DNA of 64,000 bases from Pempheris klunzingeri (GCF_042242105.1 NC_092012.1:3271970-3335969), one strand, 5' to 3'; counted from the stretch's first letter, positions 39,160 to 52,604 are shown. The notes: generated from the sequence alone by a model not told the origin. Numbers and translations are program-made.

Positions 39160-40460
39160 TTAAAGGTGCAGTGTCAAGGATTTAGGAGGATCTATAGGCC
39201 ATAATGGAATATAATACTACTAATAATAATTATGTTTAAAGGAGTGTATGATTAAGAATTGTCATATTATGATCTGCTTTGAATGAACCCTTTATATCTA
39301 AACAGTGAATGGGTCTTCTTCCACCGAATCTACCATGTCGTGTTCCTTCAGTAGCCCAGAATGAACAAACAAGAGCTTTGGTCGCACAAATGGACCAGTT
39401 GGAAGGAGGAGGACCGTTTTGTGTTGTAGTACATGGAGTTATTTATTGTTTAGCACAAAACAAAGCAATAGATTTGCGAAGAAAAGGGGTGAAGCGACTG
39501 GTATTCAGGTGGTTGCCACTAAATCTTCCAAACATTTCGGGATATCTGCTCATTTTTTGCTTTGTTTTCCCAGCATTAGCTGAGGAGGTTGATGTAAAAC
39601 TCACGTCTGTTTGCTAAATATGGAGCTACAAGCAGTCAGCAATCAGCACATATTCTAGCATAAACATTGGAAACACGAGGAAACAGCCAGCCTGCTTCTG
39701 GCTACCAGCTCCTCTAAAGCTCAACAATCAACTCATTGTATGTTGTTGGTTTAATTTGGTGACTAACAGTTTGTGGTTTAATGGGAAGTTAAACTCAGAC
39801 TAGTTTCTGGCAGCCAGACACATTGAACAAATGAATGACAGCATGGTAATTAATGAGCTTTAGAGGTGTTGGTAAATGGAAGACAAGCTGTAAATCACCC
39901 TGTGACGAAGCAAGTTGATGAAATAAAGAGGAAGCTTTTTTTCCACTTTGTTATTTGTCTGTTGACGCAGCAGCATGATGCTCTCCCCCGAACTCCCAAC
40001 AGAACCAGCTTGAATCTGCTCCTGGAGGTGAAGCGAATAATTGCAATTCCCAAAATCTCAAACAATCTGTTTACGTAGAGAAGCGGAGTCAGGAAGTGTT
40101 TAGCCTAAATTAGCAGAAAGACTGAAAGTGGTGGGGGAAAGCTGGTCCATAATCAAAAAAAAACAAAGTGCCTGCCAACATCTAAAGCTCACTGATCTGC
40201 ATATTACATTCCACTTGTTGTTATCTGTTTATGAACAGGAACGTTAGATTAGGAAGTGCAAAAACCACAGTAGAGAGACGACAGAGGGACGATGAAAGAT
40301 TGGGACGTTAAAGAGAGAGCAGACAGATATACTATAACTATAAAACTCTCTGAAACCACAAATCACCACCTTTTCATCACTGTAAATGCTTAATAAGTGA
40401 GTAATAAGTGAGCTTTAGATGTGTTGGTAGGTGTATTTTTGAACCATTTCGCACCTTTAA
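39160..40460. mobile_element. Mosaic of nested teleost repeats
   Basis: 39160-39525 starts TTAAAGGTGCAGTGTCAAGG and contains CTGCTTTGAATGAACCCTTT, CAGTAGCCCAGAATGAACAA and, near its far end, GCCACTAAATCTTCC, the expected inverted form of the start. 39526-40140 continues with TTTCGGGATATCTGCTC, GTCTGTTTGCTAAATATGGA and AGCAGAAAGACTGAAAGTGG, a second family. GAGCTTTAGAGGTGTTGGTA (39855) recurs as GAGCTTTAGATGTGTTGGTA (40410). GCACCTTTAA closes the block at 40460. The arrangement suggests one element inserted into or beside another. Confidence 0.55.
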
Positions 40461-41469
40461 ACACGTCCTTGTTGCACTAAAGTGGGATTTAATAATCGAT
40501 CCTCTCATCTCCCTCCATGTAAGAAAGCAATTTCTTCCCCTTTAAAGTTGTATAGAATTTCATCAGGAGTAAATTGTTGACTAGAAATGTCAAATATGCT
40601 TACAGTGCTTCACAAAAAGTTTAGTTAAAAGATTTATCACACATCACCCCCGTCCTGTTTACTCACACTCAGTGGATGAAGCATCTTTTGCTTTATGAGT
40701 TTAGACAGTCATCCATTGTCGAAGGCCCCAACCCTCCCAGTAGTGGTGGCGGCGGCTGCTTTCTCTTCTCGCTCTGCCATCCGAATAAAAACGCCTTTGA
40801 AAACCACTTTTATAGAAATTTCAGCACGCAGCCTTGTAAGCCACAGAGGCAGGAAAGCAGCGAGAGCACGGCCAAATCCTCTGCTGAGAGGAGAGGAGCT
40901 TGATCCTGACGAGAGAATAATCACTGCCTTTGACACTTTGTCTTAAACAGCGTGGATGCTCATCAAACCATATGAATAGGCTGCAACATGAGATGCTGGA
41001 GGCCATGAAAACTGACATTGTGCATATTGGCCATGATAGTTTTCCGTCTTTCATGAAGTGTAATGTCATCAACAAGGATATTCATGTAGATTAAAGCAAA
41101 ATCCGCCTTCTGTCACTGTCAGACGGCATCAAAAAGTGATTTCAGGGAGTCATTTTGTGATGACATACTCATTTTCTTTCCTGGAATCTACAGTGCTGTC
41201 AGACAGTATCAGGACAGGGATGGTTTTATTGTGTTGTGAGGTTGAAATGCTGACGTTCAGCTTGAGTTCACGTCCATGTTGACAGAAAAGCGCAGCACTT
41301 TTTACTTTAAAGCAGCAACAGTGGATATTTTTCTAATAACAAAATGTAAAATTATGATGCCAAAACAATGTGTGAGTGTGAAAAAGGGTCAGATCGTGGT
41401 TATTCTAAGTGTCTGACAACGTTGCAGAAAGGATCCCTACAGAGAGAGACCTGGAAGATCCTTTATATC

Positions 41470-41600
41470 GCTCTCTTCAAAGCCACCAGACTCCATTGAC
41501 AAAAACAGCAATTTAACCTCGCAGAAGAAGGGGAGAGGTCTCCCACTGCTATAGATGTTTAGTTTGGTTGTGTTATATAACCCTTTGTAGTTACCAGTCA
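41470..41600 (+). repeat. Second copy of the CCACCAGACTCC element
   Basis: TCTTCAAAGCCACCAGACTC continues with CATTGACAAAAACAG and CCCACTGCTATAG, homologous to the left half of the element at 41-308. The right inverted arm is not found, so this is a truncated copy. Confidence 0.6.
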
Positions 41601-42499
41601 TTTTGAACCCAAATATGTAAAAAAAAAATAGGGTCCAGGTTTAAAAAATACCAACATTATTCTTTAAAAAGGTGATAAGTCGATGTTGCCTTCAAAAATC
41701 AGCTATTGCAGGATACAGGGTGAACAAAACAAAAGCTATAATTTCCACACGGCTCATTGGATTTGGTTGAATACCTTCAAATTTAACCACATAGTCATCG
41801 CTTCTTTTCAGGTCCAATGTCCTAGAGTACTAAATAAAATTAAAAAAAAAACATGCTCTGCACTTTCCCTGAACCTTGTCCCCCCCCAACAGTCATCTAC
41901 CTCCACAATGGATTGTAATTATGTATTTTTTCCAGAGTGCATTTCAGCCATTTCTCATCTGACCTTGATCCACAGTATACAGTTAAAGTGAGACTGTTGT
42001 GATAGCAACAGAGAGGATACTGCGACCGTGTTTGCCTCTGTTTGCCTCTTCCTCACTGAACTTCTCCCTGAATGATTATTGAGCATTGGTGCAAAATGGC
42101 ACAGGTCATGCTCTGAGCTTCACACACTAGAAATATGCTCATGCATGGGAGAAATTTTCTTTCTTAAATCAGTGATTGCCCCACTAGCAGCACGACTTAA
42201 ACGATGATCTACTCACTTTTCCTCTAGTGCCATCACACAGGTCAAAGCTGAAATATCTCCTACATTTACATCATGGATTGGCAGATGCTGGCACAGCAGA
42301 CATTCACGTTTCCAGAGGACGAACAGCTCAGCCAGTTGTTTTACAGTTAAACATTATTATTTTCTGATAAAAAAAAAAACGAAAGCTGAACACAACAGAA
42401 ATGTTTGTAATAATCTCCTGTTGCACAGGAGAACAGCACCAACAACCATGTTTTGTCAAAACCACATGTTTTCCTTCCATGGCCAGTTTAGCAACAATA

Positions 42500-42760
42500 A
42501 ATATGCAACGTCCAGTTAGGCTTACAAAATAAAAGCACCAAACTAGGTGGTTAGGTTAAAGAAAACATATAGTTTGTGTTGCAATAAGTATGTTAATATA
42601 AATAAATTAAATACATAAATTGTTACTTAAAATAACTAAAACAAACCTTTTTGCTTCACACAGGAATCAAACCCGGTCTCCTGCGTTAATAAGCCTGTGT
42701 TTGATGCATCCAACCACCATGACCTCCTCCTCCTGTAATCATTATGGCCCCCTACAGCCG
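42500..42760 (-). repeat. Dispersed teleost repeat with tRNA-like stretch
   Basis: Contains GGTGGTTAGGTTAAAGAAAA, CAGGAATCAAACCCGGTCTC and GCCTGTGTTTGATGCATCCA followed by ACCACCATGACCTCC. This order is familiar from an abundant teleost repeat. The GGTTTGATTCC on the minus strand resembles a tRNA B box with one mismatch, but no cloverleaf can be drawn. Confidence 0.55.
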
Positions 42761-42799
42761 TGCACTTCAGATGCTTAAACAAGGCAGAACGTGACACTG

Positions 42800-45090
42800 A
42801 CACTTTATCCTCTAGTGACCCATTGATGTGATTGATGTTTATAACAGACGGTTCAAAAAATGATTTCACATTTCACCTTCATTTTCTCGATTCACGATGG
42901 CCAAAACTATGAAAATCTAACACCTCAGCTGTGCATTAAAATGTTTGCCATCATTTACTGAGAATTTTGGAGATGATCCATCATGATACATAAGTCATCC
43001 AAACAGCTACCTGTGCCATTGTGCACTTGAACCACCATCATTTACCACAGGTTGGATATAAAAGTCAATATAGTTCAGTAGGACTGAGGGACAAGCCCCC
43101 GGCAGGCTTCAATGCCCTTTCACATCTATTGAGCGTTTCCAGTTTTGAAAAAGAATAGAAATCAATATGTGTTTTACCAGGTTCTCTCAGTGAGTCGAGC
43201 GATTCCCAATCAAAACACCTCCCAGGCACGAAACCACTGCTTCCTTCCACTTCCATCAACTCGACGCAAAACACAAATAAATGAATATCTGCATGTGTCT
43301 GCCCTTAAATGCACAGAAACATCCCTGCACACGAAGGTTGCCATGACGATCAATACCGCCGTTGTGTTTGGCTGGAGGGCGTCTCCTACCTGCTGGGAGG
43401 GCGAAATCAAAGCGCGGGCTTCTGAGGGGAGGGCGGATATCAAAGTTCACACCTCTGACTCAAAGTCAATACCAGAATGTGCACATCAGGATGTCAGGGT
43501 GTGTAATCACACGAGGGGAAATAAAAGTGTGGAAGCCCGAGAATCAGAGGACGACGAATGATTATGCTGTTTGGTGTTAATGGAGCCAAAGATTCCATCG
43601 ATTGTATTGTCCTTTGAGTACATCTCCACTGACGTTTGTATCGCACTGTTCATGTTATCAGGCTTGTGTGCAGACAAAAGCCCAGAGGAGTGTGAGGTTT
43701 GTGGGCAGGAGAACTGACAGCGAGCACCTGGAGTCCTTTTGTGGCCCTCAAAGTTTGTATTCATAAATATTTCATGCGCTGGCTTGCTTTTTCAAAACCA
43801 GGTTTCAAAAAAAGAACTTGAAACTGACATCTATAAAAAAAAAAAAAAAAAAAAAACAGCAGTTGTAATGTTTTATGTGGAACAAACCGGAAAAAGGAGG
43901 ATTAAAATGCAGCTAAACATAGTCGGCCTTAAATAGATCTTCAGGAGATGACAGAGGCTTCAGTCAGGGACCTGTTTTGTATGAAATGAGGCAGCAGCTA
44001 ATACAATCAGGGCAATCAGTACAAGGCCGCTGCTCCAGTCAGCAAAAAACAGACAGCAGGACTTAAATAATGTGCATGCCAAGTTTAAGGTACCATTCGA
44101 TTTAAAATGTAAAATGCTACCGTGGTGCGCAGTAACCCAACACACACACACACACACGTGTGCATGATTTTAGGGAGTTTGATTGAATCTTATTGCTAGT
44201 TAGAAAGATAATTACTGTGCATGGATCAGGTGCATTCAGATTTATTTAATACACTGCTTTAATACCCTGAATCTCACACACACACACACACACACTGATG
44301 TCAGCAAAGCTACAGCTGAGATCAGTTTGAGGTTCGGTGTCCCGCTCGGACGTCCTGCCCGACCTGCTGAGCCACAGCTGCCAGAACAACAAGGAAAATG
44401 GAAGCACATGTTGGAGGGTTTTTTTTTCCCCCCGCAATCATAAACAGAAGCACCTTATCACAATCTCAGTTCCCTGTAGCTTCAGTCACAATATGAAAGC
44501 CACTCCGTGTTCACCAGCTAGCACTGCTTTTTGTTTTACATGCTTTAATTCTGCCTCACGCTGTGATCCGTGTGACACAGTTGATTCACAGCGCCAACCT
44601 TGAAATATGCAGCTGCTGTAAGAGCTACAAGTAATATACAGTAATTAGATCTGCACCCTGCTGACAGTGTCTATAAATACACAGTAGGCTTCCTACATAT
44701 TGAATGAGGATGTAACGTAAAGGCATTAAAGTTGCAATCTGGAAGATTTTCAGTTAAATAAATCTGTTTGAACAAGTTAACACAAAGGTGACTGAGCCTG
44801 CGGTCCTCTGATGAGACCCCTCGTATTGGCTGTATTCTTTGGTATTAAGAGCTGGGTGTGGAGTCAACATTCCCAGGAGGAATCACAAGTGGAGAAGAGC
44901 TGTTCTCTACTGTCTCTGCTTAGCTTAAAGTAAACGGTTAAAATGGACGAAACTTCATTAGAAAAAGGTGGAAATCCTCTATGTTCTTCTTCAGATGGAG
45001 ACAAACGAGATCCAAAAAAAACACCTCACCTCAATCACATGTGCTTTTTTTTTTGTAAGAGTTTGTAAGAATCCTCATATTTATATAAAA
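42800..45090. other. Non-coding spacer with short microsatellites
   Basis: No supported exon. Holds (CA)n at about 44140-44157 and 44276-44296. 43140-43560 is richer in GC than its surroundings, with overlapping open frames on both strands (138 codons plus, 77 and 64 minus), none with splice or homology support. Confidence 0.55.
43835..43856. repeat. Poly(A) run
   Basis: An uninterrupted run of about 22 A residues. No retroelement body or target-site duplication could be recognised upstream, so it is recorded only as a homopolymer. Confidence 0.85.
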
Positions 45091-45094
45091 TATA

Positions 45095-45200
45095 TAGAAT
45101 AGAAATACTTTATTGATCCCCAGGGGGGATATATGGTGTTACAATAGTATAGAAGTGACCACCACCATGAATACAAACAAATAAATATGCAAAATAAAAA
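45095..45200 (-). mobile_element. Non-LTR element tail fragment
   Basis: ATAGAAATACTTTATTGATC followed by CCCAGGGGGGATAT is a degenerate form of the ACTTTATTGATCCC-GGGGAAAT end common in teleost retroelement 3' tails. No body of the element is recognised beyond AT-rich sequence to about 45320. Confidence 0.45.
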
Positions 45201-45689
45201 TGTACAAAATGTTGTGTGTTGCAGGTAAATAACTACAGAGTGTAATATACACTATTAACAGTACTTATAATATTATCATATTATTAATATTTAACATATA
45301 CTATATGTTTGAATGTAAGAAAAACAGGTGGCCAGTATTTCTGTGTTGTTAATAGATACAGTAGATATGATCCCTCCATATGTTAAAATGTATATAATCA
45401 GTTTTACTGCAACGTTGCTCTCCTCTGATATTTTTGTCGTGAGCCAGCAGTCATGTTTGGGTATTTTGCACATCATAAATGCTGTAATCTCTCCCTGGTG
45501 CCTCCTCCTCATGTACAGTAGCCTGCATTATTTTTTTTTTTTAATACAAACTCAGAGGGGGGAGAACCTGAGAGCACCAAAAACCCTCTAAGATAAACAA
45601 TGTCTCCATCTTTTCCCTTTACTGGATCTTCTTGCTGGTCTGTTTTTGGCTTTTTGATCCATGCCAGTGTGACACCACCCTCCTCTGCT

Positions 45690-45766
45690 TCTCCTCCTCC
45701 TCCTCCTCCTCCTCCTCCTCCCCCTCCTCCCTTCACAAGTGCACAAAGGAAAAAAAAAAAAAAAAG
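45690..45766. repeat. (CTC)n tract and adjacent poly(A)
   Basis: About eleven CTC units at 45690-45723 followed by CTCCTCC variants and a 16-base A run at 45750-45766. The poly-Ser and poly-Gly frames here are repeat artefacts. A CCCT repeat follows at 45926-45948. Confidence 0.9.
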
Positions 45767-47074
45767 CACAAGCGGCTAATAAGCACCCCTACCCCCGCCT
45801 CACTGATACAAGCTGAAGATGGAGCGACCTGGTCACTTGGGACGGATATCAAAGAGAGTCAGGGGGGCTGTTATCTGGAGGTGCAGTGACAGACCCCTGC
45901 TGCTGCTGTCCCTCTCATTAGTTCCTCCCTCCCTCCCTCCCTCCCTCCACTGCCTCTCATCCCCACCACTTGTCACCGTGCTGTCAGCTGCCTGCTCAAC
46001 TGTAGACGCAGGACCAGCCTGGGGACCGGATGCACGGCATGGATGGAGGGAAAGACAGAAAGGAGGAGTACAAAAGAAAGAGAGGTGTAAGCCAGGCTTG
46101 TCAGCTGAAGCAAACAACAGAGGAGATCCATTTCTATGAACTCTAATCCATCCTGTAAAATGTCTTCTCTCTCCTGCCACAGTCTGAGTACAAAGAAAAC
46201 GTGGAGCAGAAAGACTGCTCTCACAATCCTGTCAACTCGCCCAATACGACTGCGGAGAGACAGCACAAGAAACTGAGAGGAAGAGAAAGAGCGAGGAAGG
46301 AAGAGTAACAGCTATGGCAGCAACCTGGTGCCTTGCCAGGAATCACGGCGGGGTTCGATTCACCAGTGACAGACGAGACACGAGCGAGGCAGCAGACTGG
46401 GCCGGCCGACTGCTGCCTCTGCTCATTATGGGTGCTATTATGAGGACCAAACACACAAATGTCCTGGAGGTGTGCATGTAAGGACCTGGTGTGAGATTAA
46501 AATGTGAGTGTAAGGTTGCAGGGGAAAATGGCACGACAAGATTTAACCATTTATCAGTGAATTATCTCGTTTCTTGGCCTGTTTTTCAGTTGAATTGTTG
46601 ACACACCGAGATATTTCCAGCACAGCACGACAAGTTTCTGTGATCTAAAACATAAATGGAGCTGCCATTTTACTTTTACACTCATATTCACATCATATCG
46701 TGCAGTGAGAAATCCATCAGAGGAGGAACAGGGACAGATTTATCCACTCACTTATGGATAATCCTTTTAATGCGTAAAAATAATCTAGTTTCATCTTTGT
46801 TGCACATATAGCCACAGAAATTCTCATTTGCTCTGTTTCAGTTTCTCTGATCAAGCGGAGGTGGTCTCGCACGAACAATTTTTAAATCCTCGGGATGAAT
46901 TGACTATTAAATCACAGGTGTCAATGTCTGAATAAGTGGAGCCGCTTTGAGGTTAATGCCAACATGACAACTCATCGTCGTTTAGTGATGTTAACATCAA
47001 GAGACAACAAGAACGTCATTAGTTTTACAGGTATTTAGTCATAAACCAAAGCAGAAGATCTGTTCTGGTAATGA

Positions 47075-47290
47075 AGAGATGTATCCTCTGGGCACCATGA
47101 ATGTCTGCACAAACTTTAATGGCAATGCATCCAATAGTTATCAAGACATTTCTCCAAAAATCAAACTTGTTGGTGGCATTAAAAATAAAGAATTACCAAA
47201 ATCAGTTGGATTCATTCTCTGGGGACCACGAATGTCTGTACAAGATTTGATTTTTTTTAAAATTTGGAGCCAGAAGTGATGCTTGGTTTG
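47075..47290 (+). repeat. Dispersed teleost repeat, two tandem half-units
   Basis: TCCTCTGGGCACCATGAATG TCTGCACAAA at about 47082-47111 recurs as TTCTCTGGGGACCACGAATG TCTGTACAAG at about 47214-47243, separated by GCATCCAATAGTTATCAAGA. The duplicated half-units match a familiar teleost repeat. Confidence 0.6.
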
Positions 47291-47299
47291 TTTTCCTAC

Positions 47300-50200
47300 T
47301 CGTATTCCAGAAAGACTCGTCTCTGATGGGTTAGGTTTAGACATGACCTGCCTCTGGTTGGTTTGTCACAAGGTTTATACTCTAAATGGGACCTTAATTT
47401 AAACGAACATCAGGCTGTAATGATAAACACATAAACCATAAACTCATGAGGAAAGTGTTTACTCAGCTAATGCAGGTTTAAGGCACTTCCACATTGGCTT
47501 CTCTTTTCAAAGCCAGAGGCCACGTCCATTTCTTTTATGCAGTTGGTTCTCAGTTGACCACTGGATTGTTCAATGAACGATTTGTGGATATTGATCCCAA
47601 ACAGCTCAGAACTCACTGGGAACTTCTTTTCCTCCTATTGTCTATATGCTGTATGCTTAGAGGGTGGAGTTATTGAGATAAAAATAAGATGGTATATGAT
47701 GTTCAATCCATGCCAGCATGACTTTGCCCGTTATTAAAGCCACCCAGAGAGATTTTGTCCCTTTTCTTTCTTTACATTGACTTTGTCTGACTTTGCACTG
47801 TGGTTAAAATGAGCCTCACATTCTGTCTGCACACACCTCTAGAAACGGCTCGTTCAAGGAAAGCTAATGGGTCATTCTAACTTTACGCTCTCCACCACTG
47901 TTAGAAATTCATTTAACATATCGCTGTAGGCAACGTAGCCGTCCTAAAGCTTTGAATTTACATAAGTAAACAGAAATGAGCCTCTGGGGCAACTTGTTTT
48001 AGGTTTAAATGAAGGTTGCGTTCAGGTACACAGGAGGAGGAAAGGGTTAAACGGTTTGATTCAGAGGAATAAAACATGATAGTGTGAGTGTGAGCGATTT
48101 CCAGGATGTTGCAGGAGACAGACAGGTGCAGCAACACAGGGACTGTCAGATGACGACTCCCTGTATAACTGGAAGACATCCGCAGATGCTGCAGCGCTGT
48201 CATGTTTTTATTTGCTCAGGGCTTATTTTGTGACTTGTTTATAACTGAAATCCACAGCAATCCAAACCTGGAGGTGTGCAGTTAGTGCCTAAAAATAAAA
48301 AATCTCTGCTCACAACACACTCACCTGCAGTCGGTCAATAATCTCATGTGTCTGGTTGCATTCTGTCTCTGCGTCCTGTGTGGGCTGCATGTTGTGGTTT
48401 CAAGACTGGCGGGCTCAGACCGAACAGACCTCCATCTGCTTCGAGTATCCTGGTTGGTGCTTGCAGAGGTGTATTCAGCAGCAGCTATTCTGCCTTTGCG
48501 AATGGCCCACATTCAATTTTATTTGGAACACACTGCCAGTGTTATTGGTACAGCAACAGCATGATTCAATACTGTCAGCTGTAACTTAAGGTAGACCTAC
48601 CCTGACTCATAACTCTTTAAAGATATAATCTGCAGGGGATTCTGTGTGGCTAAGATTATTCTCCAAGTTAAAGCAAAGTTTTTTTTTTTTTTTAGAAAAC
48701 TGAATAACAGTTTGCTCAGCAATTCTCTCTGCAGCTTAGAAATATTTTCAAAGATCAAACTGCTGCTATCCTCAGCTAATTTATAGAAGGTCGCTCATGT
48801 AATTAGCTGCTCCTGCCTCACTTGGGAGTCTTGTTCAGAATACCAGCAAGGCTCCACTCTGGTGCAAAATGTAGAAATGATCACTTTAGGTTTTAACCTC
48901 CCCACACTGGCTCATGGTGAGTTTTTGAATCAATTTCAGGGTTCGGCTGATACAGAAGTTCATTTACCGCAGAAGAAATTGGAGCCGCTATCTCGTAATT
49001 ATGACCTCCCAGTCCCATATCTCCGAATCATATTCTTCTAATAATGAGATATCGATCTTGTAATTATGTTAAGTCATAATTACAAGATCCCAAAGTCATA
49101 ATCATTTCTTTTTTTCTCTTGTGAACGCTTTGTGTTGTTTTTAATTAAACCTTAAAATGGTTTAACCCTGCAGCGCTGGTCTGCACTCCGTCGTGTTCAA
49201 GACCTCTTTAGGAGCCGTGATCTCTCCAGTCTGCAGTGTTTTTGTAATTCATTCTTATTGTGGATCATTTCGCCGTTGACAGACTTCACTGTGTTACACT
49301 GGGCCATCAGTAATTCAGAGTACTGCATGAGGCAGAGGGAAAGTAGTGTGTGTGTGTGTGTGTGTGGTGCGTAACAGTGTGGGAGAAGAACAGTTGGAGC
49401 TCAGCAAGAACAACAGGCCTGTTATTTTCTGCATCCGAACTGTTAACATCAGCAGAGTCAAACCAGATCTAAAAATAATCACAGCATGAAAACAGAATAA
49501 GTTTTGAAGCTCACTCTTTATGATCAACTTTAACTAAACCAGAAAAACCCACTGGACACGCCTGCGCCTTGTTCCGTCCTCACATCCCACCGGGAGTGTT
49601 TCAGTGTTTTTGCCTGACTGATTTTGTTGATTTGCTTCATTTTTAGTTCAGTTCTTCTACCGTGAGCAAACTAGCTCATAGGTTATAGCTTACAGCTACT
49701 AGGTTTCCCATTTTGTCCGGTTTAAATGTGCTTCTTGCATGTATTTACTACTTTGTTGTGCTGTAGCTACAGACAGCAGCTTAAGTGAAAGGGAAAGTGT
49801 CCATGGTGTTAAAAACCCTCTGACCGGCTGACGTCCGGCCTGGTGATGTGGTGGTGGAATATGTGATTGGAAATCTTCTGCATGACGCGGCCAGGCTGCG
49901 GCTTCTGTCGAAAAGAGACCTGTCGCGTATCTTTAGCGCAGAGTCGCCTCTGGGACGCTTCCGAAACGCAACGTGACGCTGCTGGTGGGATTTGAAGCGA
50001 TAACTAAAGTGTGTGCGCTCAGCTTCGACAGTCGTGTCACAGCCAGAATGCAACACAGACGCTCCTGGTGGAAATTCCCATCAGAAGAAGCTCTAGGAAA
50101 AGTAAAAATGTCACAGCTGATCTCTTCCAAATCCAAACTACTGGAAATCTTTAGCATGAAAAAAGAGACTGACTGACTGACTGACAGCATCAGACTTCGG

Positions 50201-52200
50201 TAAAGAAAACATTTTCTTTTTGTTTCCTCGCTAGGGGGATGTGTGGTCGTGAATATCTGAGCGGGGTCACTGCCCTGTCTCCCTGATGGCAAGGTGACCA
50301 TGGCAGGAGCAAAGGCAGTGTCTGCATTTTTCTCACAATATGTCGCCTGCATCGCTTTTAAAGGAACACTACACTGAAAACGTGTTGAGAGTATCTGAAC
50401 ACTCACCACTCTTATAAGTTTGTTGGTCATACAAAGCTGTTTTTCCTTTGTTACGTGCAACATATTCGCCTTTCTTGCATGAATTTCAGAATATAAATAA
50501 ACACGGCGGACAGTTTTTGATGAACATCCATTTCCGGGTAGCCATGAGAGGAGAGAGGTCAAAAACAGAATGAGATGCTTACTGAGCTGCAGCACTACAG
50601 ACACAGTAAGTGTTCTGTGTGGGTACAACCACAGACATCTGTGTATTGCATTGGTAGTCACTTCATGTGTATCAGTAATCTGTGATGGAGATGCATGTCC
50701 ATATTATTTACAAGTTGTCAGCGTGTGCCGCTTTCAAACCGTCAAGACTAAACAAACATTTGTGTGTGTTGTCAAAATGTGTGGGTTTCAATGATCTTAA
50801 GATCTATTTCCAGCTTTAAGTTGGTCATGAACAACAAAAACTGCCTATGACGGATGAGAGCTGTGTACTTTAGCAAAAAAAAAAAGATAAATAAAAAATA
50901 TGTACAGCAGTGTGCAGATGCAGTTCACTGCAGCAGCTGCTTGACACGTTTCTTTAAAGGCTTTGATATTTTTTGCAGTGACTAGTCCGCCTAACTGCTG
51001 TAAATCCAAACCGACTACAGCTGCAATCTTCCTCGAAGCATCTCCCTCAAAACTTTACAGAACCATCCTCTAAGCCCACAGAAGGTGGCTTTCGATATTC
51101 CTTTACTGGTCATTAAAGTGTTTATGTGTGTGTGTATATATAATGCTGTGTTATCTAGAAACAGGTCTTATAACTGCTGGTTTCTTTGTTTGCTCTCTCC
51201 ACATCAGGAGCTGCCTTCAGTCCTCAATAAAAGAGGGCAGAAGCAGCTGGATGCAGCCACATAAAAACACACACACACACACACAGATGCTGTAAATAAC
51301 ACAAGCATATGCCCTCTTACAAACGTGTAATCTGCACACACACTCAGTGAGTCAGAGGAGAATCTGTAGCCTGCAGCAGCCGTGTGTTACACTGATGGAC
51401 AAAGATACTGTATCTGCAGACAAAAGGAGTCGACCTCCTCGGTGTGGAAAAGCCATCTGAAGATAAGAGAGATCCTGTCACCTCAGCCTTATTCACAGCC
51501 CTCTGCTGCCTCGGGGCTCTCCGGTATCCCCACCACAGATAATGACAGATAAATAAACCATAGGATATCCATGCCTGCTGTGGCAAGATGTTACAAACAA
51601 GACAAAGCAAGTGTGGCACAGCTGAACATATAAAAGATGCAGGTTGTCCCTTCGCTCTCCTCCTCTCACATCATCAGTCCAGCTATCACATATGATATTA
51701 ACGCAGCGTTAATATAGTAACACTGTGTTACAGTATATACATTCCTCCCTCTGCCCCCGTTGAGGTATCGCTGTTTCTGGAGATCAGTGCAGATAAATAA
51801 TTCATGCTGCTCAGACGCGGCACGACTGCTGAACGCACACACAGACAGTATAGCGCTTTCCCTCCAGCACTCGCACAGCATGCAACACTTCAGGAAAGCA
51901 TCCATTAATATTACAGCGACACTTATACTACTGAGAGTTCATCTGGAAAATTAGACTCGTGCATTGGGCACGAACACAACACATCCTGGACTATTTGTCT
52001 TTGTTGTCATTCATCCCTTCAGGACGCAACAAAACCCTCACTGATGCACCGGCGTCTCTGCCTCATGCCTGCACACTCCCAACTTAGGCTGTCTGAGCAC
52101 CAAGTTCATCGCTTTCCACACTGCGTTCAGCTTCACACCTGAATGTCGGCATCATATTACAGCTAAAGAAGAATCAAAACCCTCACAGGAGGTGCAGAGG
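47300..52200. other. Non-coding spacer
   Basis: No supported gene. Contains the palindromic block at 48980-49105, (GT)n at 49350-49366, a minus-strand open frame of 242 codons at 49933-50661 of doubtful meaning, a TG run at about 51122-51135 and (AC)n at 51267-51285. Confidence 0.55.
49054..49089. repeat. Perfect 15-bp inverted repeat (hairpin)
   Basis: GATCTTGTAATTATG (49054-49068) and CATAATTACAAGATC (49075-49089) are perfect reverse complements separated by TTAAGT. Nearby ATCTCGTAATTATGACC (about 48987) and AGTCATAATC (about 49094) are further copies of the same motif, so the block 48980-49105 looks like a small palindromic repeat unit. It is not a transcription terminator in this genome. 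Confidence 0.85.
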
Positions 52201-52209
52201 AAGAAAGAG

Positions 52210-52565
52210 GAGTCGTCTCACCTGGACGTGTGTGTGTGATATCTTCTGTCCTGCCTGTGTGTGTGTGTGAAGCGCAGAGCTGAAACTTCTGTCTCACCAG
52301 CGCTGCCGGATAAACCTTCCCTCAATACTCCTCCTCCTCTCCTCCCCTCCCTCCCTCTCTCTGCTCTCTCCCTCTCTCTGCTCTCTCCCTCTCTCTGCTC
52401 TCTCCCACCCTCTTCACTCACCCTCCTTGCACTTTTTTCCCTGTCACTCGCGTTTTTTTTTCTCCATCTGCCTCTTTCCTCCCCCTTCAGTGTCTTCCCT
52501 CAACCTGCTGCTGTCTTTGAAGCTGCATTAGGCAACCCCCCCACCCCCCCACCCCCCTCACATCA

Positions 52566-52604
<39 letters not shown>

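Noticed and set aside
42660-42730. tRNA gene on the minus strand
   Set aside because: A B-box-like GGTTTGATTCC is present, but the A box is poor and acceptor and anticodon stems do not form. The flanks match a dispersed repeat.
43145-43561. 138-codon plus-strand frame
   Set aside because: Open frames also exist on the opposite strand over the same interval, no family is recognised, and no splice signals flank it. Local GC content alone can explain it.
45509-45769. Frame with a poly-Gly run
   Set aside because: The frame is generated by the CTC repeat and poly(A) tract.
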